Shown here piece by piece: positions 1 through 13,000 of a stretch of DNA of 64,000 bases. Numbering within the stretch: position 1 is the stretch's first letter; the number at the start of each line of letters is the position of its first letter. The position numbers and the translations under genes were made by a program. The stretch comes from Mactromeris polynyma (lineage: Eukaryota > Mollusca > Bivalvia > Venerida > Mactridae), in contig JASFXZ010000005.1 in assembly GCA_032209605.1 (NCBI GenBank), positions 20,388,860-20,452,859 of the forward strand, in the 5' to 3' direction. The notes below the pieces were generated by a model. The model was not told where the DNA came from. It saw only the letters and a list, made by a program, of their open reading frames with translations, and did not search any database.

Positions 1-513
1 CGTCACTTTTCTTCGATCGATTTTCCAACGATCCTATGTTTAGATAAATAATATCTTGAACAAAATTCTTAGATTTTTATCAACGTCTATTTTCTGTTGC
101 TATGGTGACGTTTTAGATATAGTTTGTCCCTGAAAATAGTAAATAAATACAGAAATCTTAAAAGTGAGCATACGAAGATTAGATAGAATAGATAAAGCCA
201 GCGACTGCTTACCTGTAGGGTACACACTTTGTGCCATTTTCACTAGCAAATCCAGTGGGGTCATCCGGCGCGCGCCCCCTAAAATTCCCCAACCTTACAT
301 GTATATATGTCTGAATATAAATACGAACATATACAGAGATTTGTTGTATTAAATAAAGTCCTTCTGAATTGGTTTTATGTTCAATAACTTAAAAACAAAG
401 AATAAAACACAGTCATTGCCGTTTTACAAGGCTTGTACAAAACCAAAAAAATGACCAAAAAGCCCCCCCCCCCCCCTAAGACCCCCAAAGACCAAATCAT
501 GGATCCGCCCCTG
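1..513. mobile_element. Terminal piece of a CAGGGGCGGATCC-ended element
   Basis: A C-rich run at about 463-490 is followed by GGATCCGCCCCTG at 501-513. This is the same terminus that closes the two complete elements at 16533-19184 and 38084-40438. The other end is not in the window, so only a fragment or an edge is seen. The sequence before 460 shows no convincing gene; the short open frames in it lack support. Confidence 0.4.
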
Positions 514-1013
514 ATTTCAGAATTAACAAACATGAACGAAATGGCCTATTTGAACCAAACGGGGAAACAATAATGCACGATCGAGGCACAGGTGACTTTC
601 TTACGGATCTAGAACTACATAACAATTGCCGTATCAGTAATGACAGTAAAAAGCTCACCCAATAATTGACATGTCTGATCAAGTAGATGTGGACACTAAA
701 TTCTTGTCATGGTGAAATTATGTTTGAATTACGTAGTACGGTTAACCCTTTAGTTATGTCTTCTTGTGGTTCCTAGTCTGATCAATAGCGTCTTCGATAG
801 CGAGTTAAGGACGGGCAAAGTATACATTGTACATTTTGTAGTTTCTTTAGTAAATATGCGACACTGTCAGTTAAGTGATGGATCTAGATCCGTGGTCTAG
901 GGCACGAGAAAGTTGATGATGAGTACTATTCATTTACATGTATGTGTATGTACTAGGATTTTCCTTGCTGATTGCTTATTAAGTATTTGGAAAAAAGTTT
1001 AATTGATCAAAAT
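514..1013. other. Stretch with no recognised feature
   Basis: AT-rich sequence between the C-rich terminus and the repeat at 1014. I see no coding frame with protein-like content, no tandem repeat and no second copy in the window. Confidence 0.4.
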
Positions 1014-1291
1014 CGAGACTGTTGTGTTGTTAAGTTTAATTTCATGTATAATTTTGTCAGGGACGCCGACAGAGCTGGTAGAAAGTGTACACTAACAACC
1101 TAGAGGGTTTGGCATGCTTTCCCGGAAGATTCCGTTTTATTCTGAGAACATTTTCACAAGCATTACAGTCAGTTTTGAAGAGTTATATGTTCCGATGATA
1201 AGAATTATATCACAAAGTGCATGCTTTACCGTTGATGTTTGGGTTCTTGGAAGTTTTTTTTCTACTTTTTTGATAACCACGTGTAAACACC
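1014..1291 (+). repeat. Dispersed repeat B, copy 1 (about 280 bp)
   Basis: The stretch reads almost the same as the reverse complement of 19418-19700 in the spacer, including 'gtagaaagtgtacactaac' and 'taaccacgtgtaaac'. It abuts the outer breakpoint of the left inverted arm at 1325. No coding content is recognised. Confidence 0.6.
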
Positions 1292-1324
1292 TTCTTATTT
1301 TGCTTGCAGGCAAAGCTACGCGCC

Positions 1325-3200
1325 TGATCATGTGTCTTCCCTTACAAACATAATTGAAACAAGGAAAAAATCTAAACTATCAACATTTTGTCTTTTTATA
1401 GATTTTAGAAAGGCTTATGATTTTATTGATAGAAATATTCTTTCGACTAAATTATCTAAATTAGGAAATATATATCAGGCATTACAGTCTCTGTACCAAA
1501 CCGTCTCCTCATGTATAAGACTGAATGGACTATATACGGAGTGGTTTGAAGTTAACTGTGGTCTACGTCAGGTTGTTCTCTGTCACCTTTGCTTTTCAAT
1601 ATATACATTAACGACCTAGCTATTAAAGTAAGAGCTATCGGTAAAGGTGTAGATTTAGATAATGAAAATGTATGTATTTTGTTGTATGCTGATGTAGTAC
1701 TTATTGCAGAAAATGAAAATGACCTGCAATATATGCTCAATGTATTGTCTGAATTGTGCACTGCAAACTCAATGATTGTTAATACTCAAAAAAGTAATAT
1801 TGTTCATTTCCGCCCGCAGTCTATTGGTGGATCTGCATATATTTTTTCATGTGGAGAACAGCAATTAAAAATAGTGAGTCAGTATACTTACCTCGGTATT
1901 TTACTTGATGAATATTTAGATTTTAATAAGACAGCCAAGTGCGTAGCGCAAAGTGCAAACAGAGCTCTTGGATTACTATTTGCTAAGTGTAAATCATTTG
2001 GGTCTTTGCCATATAATGTTTTTGTTAAACTATATGATTCATGTGTTTGGCCCGTTATTGCTTACAGTGCTTCTATATGGGGCAATACATCGTACTCATG
2101 TATCATGCTGTGCAAAACAGGGCAATGCGCTATTATTTGGGCGTTGGTTAGTACACACCCAACACAGCCTTATATGGCGAGATGGCGTGGCACCCGCCGC
2201 ACATTAAACAAATGAAGTATGTTTGTCAACAATGGTATAGATTCAATAAAATGGATAATTCAAGAATTAATTATAAGATTTTTACATATTGTTTGTCTAA
2301 AAGTGGCAGTAGGTGTAAAAACTGGCAATTTGATTTTATCCTAAATATGAATAAACTAGGTTTAGAGCAAACAACTTGATTATGTGAGAGTATTTCATCC
2401 AAATGTTTCTGTGATAAAGTTGTTAATTTGTGCATGTCTATCTTTAGAAATGAATGGAAAACCCAAGTAAATAGTGATACCGGAATAAGTGGCAGAGGCG
2501 GTAACAAGTTAAGAACGTATAGATTGTTTAAACAAAATTTTGAATTGGAAAGGTATTTGTCAATGTTTTTTCCAGTTAGGCATAGAATAGCTCTAGCCAA
2601 ATTCAGAAGTGGGGTTGCACCAATAAGAATTGAAACTGGACATTACGAAAATATTGCTGCGTAAAATTTGTAATACAAATAGCATAGAGACTGAATTACA
2701 TGTACTGTTGCATTGTCCTGCTTATGATAGTATCAGATATGAATTGTTTAATGCATGCTATGAAAATAATATCACTTTTACAAATCTCGCAGATGTTGAG
2801 AAACTTATATATATTCTCTCCAACAATGATATTGTTAACTTTTCCGCCAAAACCTGCTTTATGATTTTACAATTGAGGGAAAGTATTTTATATAGAAAAT
2901 GTATTATTACATTTTATTATATTACTAACAACTTTTTATAAAACTGATAGATAGTCATTCTTATGTTTTTATGTAAATGTTTCCTTTTAAGTCACACGAT
3001 TATAGTTTAAAATTAAATATTTATGTTAATAGTTTGGCTACACGATAGTCTTATAATATATCGCATAAATTTTGTATAATTTTATGTATGAGGTGTATGC
3101 TTATATAGTCTCTTATAATTCTTATTTGAATGGCTTTGTGCAATGTTTTATGTTTGTTATAATCTTTTCATGAATGTATAATACCTTCTGATAAATGAGT
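1325..3200 (+). mobile_element. Broken non-LTR retrotransposon (LINE), reverse transcriptase to 3' UTR
   Basis: Several plus-strand frames together encode a reverse transcriptase and C-terminal region. Pieces are FIDFRKAYDFIDR (RT block near 1402), a YADV box near 1687 (the catalytic YADD is mutated here; the right copy keeps YADD), 'YLGILLDEYLDF', and a C-terminal C..C...H....C-type segment (ICNTNSIETELHVLLHCPAY, about 2660-2715). The frame is broken repeatedly (stop after 1619, breaks near 2090-2210, 2379 and 2664). The block 2942-3200 is the LINE 3' UTR, because the same sequence recurs at the 5'-truncated copies at 6285-6545 and 29790-30022. The type resembles CR1/jockey-like LINEs, but I cannot fix the clade. 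Confidence 0.8.
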
Positions 3201-4048
3201 ACATCCCGTGGCAATATTTCATTATGCTGGCTAAACACAGCGGGGTGTCTAATGAAGTCGCGAACGATAATGATCATGAGACGTTAAAGTAGCGTATATA
3301 TAATCGGTTATAGCATAGAGCCAACATCGATCAGATCTGGTGAATCTTGTGATGAGCCGGAAAGTTGGGCATGTTTTACCGTATTTTTCAGTTATTTTAT
3401 AACCGAACCCTGTTGTGCATTTTGCACCTGCATAGACAACCTAAGTAACAATTGTATATACAAATAGTAGTTATCTCAGTGTGGCTCAATCTATTTATTT
3501 TTGTTAGCGTGTTTTTCAGTAATTTAAAATGAACAGCTAATAAGACATTATAAATTTCAAGTTGGATGCTTTGATTTCAATGTCTTATTTCTATTGTCAT
3601 TTATTTGTTTTTATATTACTGAAGAAAATATGTGATAATTTTGCAAACAATGAGAAATAAATTTTAAAAAATTTAATAAAATATTTTAACACACTTTTTT
3701 TTTTCATTATGTTTTGTATCCCCCTTGTCTATTGTTTCACGCTTGAGTTGCTGTAATTAACGAACTGTAGGTGTCGTACATAATGACTCCATCAACAACT
3801 GGCAACAACCAAATATCGATCCAGTATTGATTTTTTATCCGTAACGCTCTCCCCGTGATCGTGGCTAAGGGAGACAATTCAATTAGTCTCGCACTTTGGA
3901 GAATCAAGGATAATCAAGGGAGACTATCAAGTAAAATTCTTAAACAATTCTGGCAATGAATCCAAAATTACATGCTTTCCCGCCATTTGTCACGCTGCTC
4001 ATTGTAGTAATAATGATTATTGCTGCTTTGTAAAAAAAACTTTTTTGT
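3201..4048. other. Arm sequence without a recognised gene
   Basis: AT-rich sequence shared with 32260-33110 in the right arm. Nothing coding is evident in it. Confidence 0.4.
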
Positions 4049-4090
4049 GTTCAATATGCAAATAAAATATATGCTCTAATAATTAGATCC

Positions 4091-5160
4091 GTGAAGTACA
4101 GGAAGAACATATATGTTTGTGCGACGTGTGAGAAGTTTAGGAAAAGAATCGTGGATGCATTCATAGATGTTGAAAAGCTCGAAGCCACAACACTGATGCA
4201 GAATCATCTGTATGAAGCATGGGCTGAGCGAGAATTCTATTTGCTCCTACTCAGGCAGTCTAAAGAGGCAATACAGTCAACACTGCCCCACACTGCACCA
4301 GCAACTATGCATTATACATTTGATTTTGCACAGAATGTAACATTACCCCACCACTCTCGTCAAATGGGTCCTCTCTACTACATGAAACTCAACAAGGTAA
4401 GTGTAACGTCCTTGGTTACATAACTAGGGAAGGAAGCTTTTTTTAATTACGTACACTTTACCAATGTTGTATGCGATAGAACGCTACTTATTGTAGCCTT
4501 ACACATTAGACATTTTAGACATAACACATTAAGTTTATATTTCATTTAGCCTATACAACCCAAGAGGACATACGATTAGCATATATATAACACAGACGAA
4601 CAGTGTACAACATGATCACATGTACAGTTTCCATACAGCAATTTTTTTTATCTAACAGCGATATCACATTGATATAGTTTACTGAATGTAACGTGCAACA
4701 TGCTGATTACTAACTTACTGTTGTTATTCTCTGAGTTTATGAGATCAATAAATTTTACCATATTTCTTAGTATAATCGTTTGCCTATATCAAGATACATG
4801 TCACTTTCAATAACACGAAGTTTTTTACAAATGAAGTGAAACGTGATTTGCTTCGGTGACCAGATACGTTGATGTAAAATTAATCGACATAATCAATATA
4901 TATGTTCGTTCGACACAATGTAGTATTACTGAAAATAATTAAGCCTAGTTGAACTAGTGGAGATCAAACATTTTATTTTGTTTAAGGTACAAGTATTTGG
5001 GTTTAGATGTGACGGCGAGACACGTCAGTTACTGTATCTTTATGATGAAGGCCAAACAATTGGATGTTATGGGAAGAATTCTCACGCTCCGAATGCTGTT
5101 ATTAGTATGGTACACCATGGTATCGAGCGACTGGGGAAATTAGTGTGTCTTATTAGTGGC
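4091..5160 (+). pseudogene. Transposase-like (DUF7869-type) gene fragment, left copy
   Basis: Two exon-like frames are joined by good splice signals. 4091-4395 ends at an AAG|GTAAGTG donor and 4987-5150 follows a TTTAAG acceptor. The first carries CATCEKFRKRI and HYTFDFAQNVTLPHH. The second carries VFGFRCDGETRQLLYLYDE and AVISMVHH. This combination resembles a widespread animal family of transposon-derived proteins, which I recall as DUF7869-like; I could not check that. The usual downstream catalytic part is missing, since the frame runs into a tRNA-like repeat after 5150. In the right arm the first exon has a 2-bp deletion. I read it as a decayed mobile-element gene. Confidence 0.5.
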
Positions 5161-5557
5161 GTGGTCGTGAACTTTGCATTGTTCGAACCAACGACCTCCG
5201 GATTGGATGGACGACACTTTTACTTCCATTTTTGATTTCTTAAAGGCTATAAATTAATAACAATGACTGTATTCAACTTTATGATTATATTCCAACATAT
5301 ACATTATTATATTGAACGTGGTATCATTAACTAACAGTGGAAATCAATACAAACTATATAAAAACATCACAGACAGTAAAGTTTAGTATACGAAACATTA
5401 AAGCGAGAGTGAGGTATTAGCCTTTCTGACAAATATTCAATTAAAAAACCCAGAAGACATTATATTACATTACATATAAAGCACACAATGGTAACGTTAA
5501 AAAGTCATTAAAACATTTAGCAATATAGCTTTTGTAGTTTGTTTCAATGTAATTAAT

Positions 5558-5733
5558 ACAGTCAAACCTCGTTCATTCGAATTCATCGGGTCCGAACTTT
5601 TATTTCGAATAATACATGGTTTAGAATAGCCCATTCAATTCGACGTGTATAAGATTCATCGGAACCTGATATTGATTTCGGATGATACCGAGTATTCGGA
5701 TAGAAGGTTGTCGAATAAACGAGTTCCGACTGT
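5558..5733. mobile_element. pogo/Tigger-like MITE, left copy
   Basis: About 176 bp with terminal inverted repeats ACAGTCRRACCTCGTTYATTCGA, flanked by TA on both sides. Related copies lie at 30566-30743 (the same insertion, in the other arm) and 57593-57765 (an independent insertion in an MSH2 intron). TIRs of this form with TA targets are typical of Tc1/mariner-pogo non-autonomous elements. Confidence 0.75.
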
Positions 5734-5849
5734 ATTTAAATAGTAGAAACGTTTCTATTTCTAGGAGTATATAGTTCCAATCAAGAGAAGGTGTTCACCA
5801 CTTGGTTTCAATAATATAATAAGTATTGGTGACATAACAGTTATCACAA

Positions 5850-6149
5850 TTTACGACGTACATCGTTCCATTACACACAATATGGAACGAGTTTCAAACC
5901 GTGAAGTAAATTTGAATGTGTTACATAGTTATAGGTTTCCGGCTGAGCGTTCAGGTACTTGTAAACTCTGTCAATACTACAGGCTTTGATTTAACAACGA
6001 TACCATCAGATTTATTTCCTGTTGTGTATTTTGCATCAATACAACACATTGAAACAGACTTTGAGTACACAGACACGCGAAGTGTGTGTATTGTTTTAAA
6101 TATCCTTCATGAATGGATGCCTTCATTGAAAGAGACTTTTTTCTTCTAA
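5850..6149 (+). pseudogene. Possible decayed coding segment
   Basis: A frame of about 77 codons (5916-6149) has protein-like composition (for example DLTTIPSDLFPVVYFASIQH), but the start looks arbitrary. The matching right-arm sequence (30150-30370, reverse) is frameshifted. I do not recognise a family. It could belong to the transposase-like fragment upstream, or be chance. Confidence 0.15.
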
Positions 6150-6284
6150 ACATAAGATCAATTCATATTCTATTTGGCTGTTAGATGAAACGATATCGTT
6201 ATATAACAGTCTGCATAAAAATAAATGTCAATCCTTTTCTGTAATGTACTGTAAAGTGTTGGTCATGAGATTCACGACACATTA

Positions 6285-6545
6285 TTTATTTATTTATTAA
6301 AGTCTCACCTTTGTACAAAACATAGATATACATATAGTAAAGGCTATAAAAACATAAAACATTGCACAAAGCCATTCAAATAAGAATTATAAGAGACTAT
6401 TTAAGCATACATCCCATACATAAAATTATACAAAATGTATACGATATATTATAAGACTATCGTGTAGCCAAACGGTTAACATAAATATTTAATTTTGAAC
6501 TATAATCGTGTGACTTAAAAGGAAACATTTACATAAAAACATATT
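6285..6545 (-). mobile_element. 5'-truncated LINE, 3' end only (left copy)
   Basis: The reverse complement matches the LINE 3' UTR at 2942-3200 and ends in a (TAAA)n-type tail (plus-strand 'ttatttatttatttattaaag' region at 6284). This is the mark of a 5'-truncated retrotransposition event. The equivalent in the right arm is 29790-30022, so the insertion predates the duplication. Confidence 0.75.
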
Positions 6546-6695
6546 TGTTTAACATTAAAATAAACGCACACATTATTTAACCATTGAAATAATGACATAA
6601 TTCTTAAAAACATAATAATATGTCATACAATATATAAATATATATTGCACGTACCTACTATCTACACATATAAAACCAAGGAGCAGTCGTTTATC

Positions 6696-6701
6696 TTTAT
6701 T
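6696..6701 (-). terminator. Polyadenylation signal of receptor A
   Basis: AATAAA on the minus strand about 335 bp after the receptor A stop codon. It is conserved at the matching place after receptor B (29631-29636). It is the first AATAAA I see in the shared 3' region. Confidence 0.5.
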
Positions 6702-7036
6702 GTAAAAACGAATTAAATGCAGATAATAAAAAAAAACTGAATTTCAAAACAGGTACTAATGCACTTAAGATATAATTTATCATCCCAGTCAGACCGTAGA
6801 TGAACTGATTAACAACTGCTCCTTGTATGAATATAAAACTTATCACACATTAACTATAAGAATAATTCGGTCATTATCTACATAGGTAATTTTTTCTACT
6901 ATTTAAAATATCATACACAAGACAACAGACGACGAAACAACTTCCGATACCTGTGCTAAATCTAAGCCGCAATTATGTGATTTAGTCACGTATATGTTTC
7001 AGACGTATCGTCTTAGCACTTAACATTTCGTATTTC

Positions 7037-10000
7037 TCAACCATCTACATTGTCCACTGTGCTCGCTGAACTCTCGTCCATCGCGGTATCACCCAGTTTT
7101 GTACCATAGGTGATAGTGTCATTGTCAATTTCTGCATCAAATCCTTCTTCAGTATCAGTGGTTTTTAGATCTGGAATTTCGTAACTATCTCGTTTGGATC
7201 GCGTTGAATTAATTGGTTGGCTATTCTCTTCAGCGGGTAAAGATTCGTAAGAATCTAATGAAACACAATCTTCATCAATACTTGAAGAATTTATAGGTTC
7301 ATCAATTATTTTCTTAAAAGGAAGTTGAAGAGCATCCTTCTTCATTTCACTTGAGTTTTCTTCTTCCGAATTGGTATCATCACTATTCACGTGATCTATT
7401 CCATCAGTTACGAGATCTTCGGTGTTTATATCCAACACAGGCTCTTCATAGCTCCCTTTTCTTTTAATGTTTTCTGTGTTTCGATTTGTTTCATTATCAG
7501 AGTCTTCTGGGAAGGGTGTTCTTGCGTCATCATAATCACCCACTTTCTCTTGCAATCGGTTATAATCATTACTTGCAGGATTTGCGTCATCTGTGGTATC
7601 CCCTAAATGAGAGTAATCGTTGCTTTGCTGACTCAAATGTGAATAATCTCCCACATTGGTTTGAGCATTGTGTGCATTATTGAACAATATTTTGTTGTAA
7701 GTTCCAGTGATACTCTGTCCGTTGGAACAATCACTATATGCATTTTTATCAATGTTATTATGCTGTCCTGGTCTGCCATGTTTAGCTTCATCATACTCAT
7801 TATCCATCTCTGCGGTGTCCTTTCCATTGGCGACATCAGCGTCCTTTGCCTGCTCAGCAATAGTGTAATATTTATGTTGAGATTTCCTTGATCTAATCAT
7901 GTCATAGTCGGCTGGTATCGTGTTGTAGTCTCCATCAAATCCCACATTTTTGTGGTAGTGGGCGTCGTGCATATCTGCGTTTCGATTATTCTCATTTCTA
8001 GCGCTCGTATTTCTGGAAGAAACAATGAATAACAACACTTAAATCATCAACATAGGGGATTTCCACCAGCCAAGCGTTTTGGTTCATCTTTCACCTAAAC
8101 AAAACATTGCATTACCACTTCATTAAATATATATGAACCGTCCACCCATAAAATGCCGTTCTTCATACCTTCTAGTAAAATACTAACATTAGATAGTACC
8201 TTGAAATTTAAACTTTATTTGTTTGTGAGCGGTGTAAAGCGATACAAGCTACTAATAATATTTCTTTGGATGTTCGTTCCTTCCTCACAAAAGAGACTCT
8301 TGAAAGTAAAACAATTGCTCTGTTTTGTAACAGAGGCTTCATCGGTTTGGCAGCAACATGCAGAATACATAAACATTATCCCAACAACGCGCTACATTGA
8401 CTTGTCAATCTACAATCAAAAACAACATACCTCTTGCACATATACAAAACAGCAAATACAATCAGGACGATTGCTAGGACAACTAGTGCGCTGACAGTCG
8501 CTGCGATTACTATGTTCGTCATCTTGGAGTCACCATCATCTAAAATGTTGTACATGAAAAGTGTTATTCTATGTTCCGCTGTATATATGCACAGTGTAAA
8601 ATCGATAGAAAACAGGTCAGTTAAACGTGTCTTATGCACTAATAGTTGATCATATTTTATTACATGTATTAATTTTTTTCCAGAATTTATAATGTTTTTC
8701 AGAATTATCATGGTTTTATATAACATAATTCAGAAAAAAACATTACCAATTTTTAGTGCATAAAAGAATACCTAAGATCTTCTCAGAAAAACTCATCTTA
8801 TTAAATATGTGTCGGAACTTTTGAGACAATAAAGAGTATGTGATACTGTCATTGTTTACAATGAACTTTTCACAGTCAGTTGAAATAACATAACATATTA
8901 TGACAAAATTGTTTACAAATGTGTTCATTAAATGCAACCCACGACACCGTATATAGCATATAGGTAATAAAACCCTAAAATCACGAAGAATGAGAGAATA
9001 AAATTTTGCAGAGTGCATGTGCCTCATCAATCTCCTACGCAGTGATCTCCCCTTATAGTTTTCGGAGTAACTGTAAGGGGAAGTAACTGCTGTGAGGAGT
9101 TTGGTGTCCCATATGCTTTGTACTTACCTGAATCACACATGTATGTTATGCTAGATTCAATTGCTCGTAGCGAGTCAGGTTTGCCTTTAAAACATCTCCC
9201 TCTGACTGTACTATATGTTTTCTGCAGAGACCGAAAATACATCATGTATCTATCGAGTCGCTAGTTCATGAGTCAATCACCACAATCATATAAAATTTGA
9301 ATATATTCTAAACTTCAATGCGTTTTGTTTCCGAAGAAACACCATTGATCCAAGTACGATTTGCATTTGGTGAAAGGAACGTCAATATACGTGTACATAC
9401 ATGTACTATATTGTATTTAAAATAATAAATTCTAACTATAATTCATCAAACTTTAAAAAATGAAGTACATGTAGTAAGACGGCACGGTAGTAAAATGAGT
9501 AAATGAGAGCCGTATAATTTCACGTGAACGAAATGAATGGCAATTTATATTATATAAGTTCAGGTTAAAGTTATGTGCATTAGTTCGAACCAAATTATCG
9601 TACCTGTGACATTTGCACTGGAATATTACAAGATTTTCTGCCGTTGCAACGTTGCTTCACATCTAAGTCTACAGTGCATTTTTTTGGCTGATTTTCCAGT
9701 ATGCAGTTACAGTCACCACCCCCCGCCTTTAGACCTGTGTGTAGTTCAAATAAATCTATTCTTATTTTTTGTCCATTGTTGCAATTAATACGGTGATATT
9801 TTTGCTTGTCATCACATGTGGTAATATTCGCAATACATCTTTTCAAAACTTCTGTTGAGGCCAGATGACAAAGTCCTGAAAAATTAAAATGACAACTAAA
9901 ATCAATATCATCAACCGTTATTATCATAATACTACACATACCGTTCCTTTGGCTCATTGGTGGAGTGGTCGGTTTACGCGCGGAATGGCACAGGTTCGAG

Positions 10001-13000
10001 CCATGGTCACGACGTACCAAAGTCGTTGATAATGATAATAGTTACTTCCTCTAGGCATCATAAGAGTAATATGGGGACTGGTTGGTCCTGTGTTAGGTGA
10101 ATGTGATTGGGTGTGGTATCATGTCACTTGTGACACGGTTCTAAATAATGGCAGTGGAATAAAACACGAGGTTAAACCCAACACTTGCAATCCCTTAATT
10201 AACTCGGCGAACTGGTAACTAACCCTGTAAGTAGTCAACGAGACTGATTAATGAACTTATCAATGTTTTGGTACGGGGAGGGGGTGTCGGGGGTACACGG
10301 GACATTTGACAGACGATGGTTCCCTACAGGTAGGAGCAAAATATTCAAAGGTGTATAATATAAGTGGTAAACTAATTTCGAACTCGATGTAAAGGCCTCC
10401 TCAAACATAGGCGAAAACCCCCCGACGTCAACTTGCGTGTACTGGCGAAAAGGACTTGAGTAAAATTCGTTCCCATTATTATATGTACGTTGTACATCGT
10501 TGGTGGTGTTCGTACGGATGCGTTTGTGAGCTTTTGCGTCCGTTGCGATTAGTCTTGTACGTCGGAACATTTTGAGCATGTTGAACAATTTGTGGCGAAT
10601 AAAAGTTTCGTCTATCATTCGTTAAAATTCGTTTCAATACGTTAACCAATCGGAAAGTCTTCGCATAGCGTTCGTCAACTGGCGTTAGAGTTCGCAAGTT
10701 ATCAGGTCGTGATCAGCTAATTTGCATATCAAGCGATCGAGGACGATCCCATGACGAATCGTTGCGATAGTTTGCGAACTTGTACGAAATGTAGCGAATA
10801 ATTACGTATTGTAGCTAATTGAATCCGAAATTTCATGACGAATGAAAGCGAATTGTAACGATTGGTTGACGTTCAGAAAACGAACGTCATACGCTTGCAT
10901 ACGAATCATTACGAAGGGTAACTACGACATACGACTCCACGCGAATCATAACGCATCTAAATTTCTTGAGTAGTTTTAAGTATCTTAACAGTTTTGAGTA
11001 GTTCTTGAATATCATATATAAAAGCGGGAGGCTAAATATCAAGATTATTAGTTATTCCTTCGTCAAAATGGAAGATATACAACGCAGTATGTGGCTGCTA
11101 TGGCCCACCAAGAAGTCTTCCAGTAACAACTTAATCAGAGGCCGATTTAGGTGGAGAAGAGAAGCCAGAGCACGTCGCATCTGGAGAAGACCATGGCTGC
11201 ATCCCGAGAGACGGCGCCAATTTGGCATCTATGATCAGCTCATGGTTGAGCTCAGGAGAGAAGATCCTAGAACCTTCATGAAATTCCTCTGCATGCCAAC
11301 TGAAATGTATGATGAAATATTCGAGAGGGTCCGTCATCCCCTCTGGAAACAACACACCTGGTACAGGGAGCCCTTGGATCCAGGCCTTAAATTAGCTGCC
11401 ACTCTACGCCATCTGGTTTCTGGTGCCATTGGGGACATTGGGACCTCAGACTGTATATCACCGGCACTGAACATAGAAATGTACAAAACAAATATCAATA
11501 ACTGTCATCAAATAGTTGGGAACTATTGTACTGTGCATACACCAAGACAGTGACAAACATTTACTGTGAATCCTTTTCCTTAAACATGACCTAGTAGGTT
11601 GTGAAAAACAGGAGTTTTATAACGTGACAAAAATAGGTGCCATTACTGGGCTACAAAATACTAGAACCTATACTTCAATTCTGACATATAACCATGACAA
11701 ATAAAGACCACACAAGGCTAGAACCTACACCTCAAAACATATAACCCTGACATACAATACAAGATTTGGAAAATAGTTTTAAAAGGACTATTGGGTATTT
11801 TCTCCTCAGGATGACCAGGCTGCTCATCAGACTGCACCTCTGGTTCCTCGGATTTCTCTGGCTCTACAGCAGCAGCCTTTCTCGCTCTCGCTCTAGATGT
11901 TTTTCCCCTTCCCCTTGGCATACCTTTGCACTTACAAAAAAGTTGAAAATCAAACAGCAGTCAAACATCAATACGACGTGGTGTCGAGTCGGAGAAAGTT
12001 AGAAGGCAAATTGACCCCACCTGGTTTTCACCAGTCTTGTATAGCGTCCGGTAACGGCCGGATGCGGAAATCCCCTTTCGGAAAGCTTCGGACGGCTTCG
12101 GAAGCATGCGCAAAGTTGCGCTTCGGTTCGCATGTTTGCGTTCCTAATCGCTTACGGAAAGAACAAAGATTGTTTGCGCGACCCAACGCATTTTAGCGAA
12201 TAACAGTAACCGTTCGTCACACTTCGTAAATTATTCGCAACTAATAGTTCCCCTACGTTTACCTTTCGTTATATTTCAAATTATGTAACAAATTTTCAAA
12301 CAGTTTCGGTCAACATTCGCCAGAATTGACAAATTTACCCAATTCGCCAGGCTGCGTTTAATAGATTCGCCTATGTGTGAGGAGGCTATAAAGGTGGATT
12401 CACACTATGAGCGTTTGTACCAGCGTTGGCCAGCGTTTGAAAGGTCTAAGAAATGAGCCCAAACGTCGGCGAAATTACGTTCGCGAGAAAGATTTTTTTC
12501 ATTCACACTACGAACGTTTTATATCCGACGCAAATCAACTTTTACGAACATTTCCTAGCGTTTGACAGCGTGTGATAGCGCTTGGCAGCATTTACCAGCG
12601 TTGTATTTATTTTCTATTAGCGTAGGCGAACTTTTGCCAACGCAGATGTAGCGTATGTGCAGCGGTCGCCGACTTAGTCCAACTTAGACGAACGAATACT
12701 CAGCATAGGTAAGTTGAGTTGAGCGTCAGGCGACGTCTATATATAGCCGAACTTTTGTGAACACTTCCTGGCAGTCTTGTTTTGTAGAAGTAGTCACATC
12801 TCTACCAAGAGAGACGCGGACACAGAGTCATTAGAGCAAGCTGCTGCTGTTCCTTCCACAGTCCGGGAGCGTGACCCTCACGGGAGAGGTCCCCCGCGAG
12901 GCCCGTCACGCCTCCCTCAGAAGAAGTGTCATCCAAGTCGGAGAAGAAACAGGATCGCCAATATTAACTTCATTGTATGTATTCCATACGTGTATGATGC

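Larger units (their letters stand above)
10393..12388. mobile_element. PIF/Harbinger-like DNA transposon H1 (non-autonomous)
   Basis: About 2.0 kb. The terminal inverted repeat is RGCCTCCTCAMACATAGGCGAA (left 10393, right 12388), flanked by TAA target duplications. The right inverted arm shows the clean empty site 'gatgTAAagtaa' near 25900. It carries a transposase N-terminus and a short R/E-rich minus-strand frame (11718-11921, MPRGRGKTSRARARKAA...), possibly the N-terminus of the accessory protein. It sits in intron 1 of receptor A. Confidence 0.85.

Noticed and set aside
8013..8038. ATG start giving a 333-residue single-exon protein (and its twin at 28292)
   Set aside because: The ATG lies in intron sequence just before a CTTCCAG acceptor. 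Phase and the upstream transmembrane exon show that the tail exon starts at 8012 (28318 in the twin).
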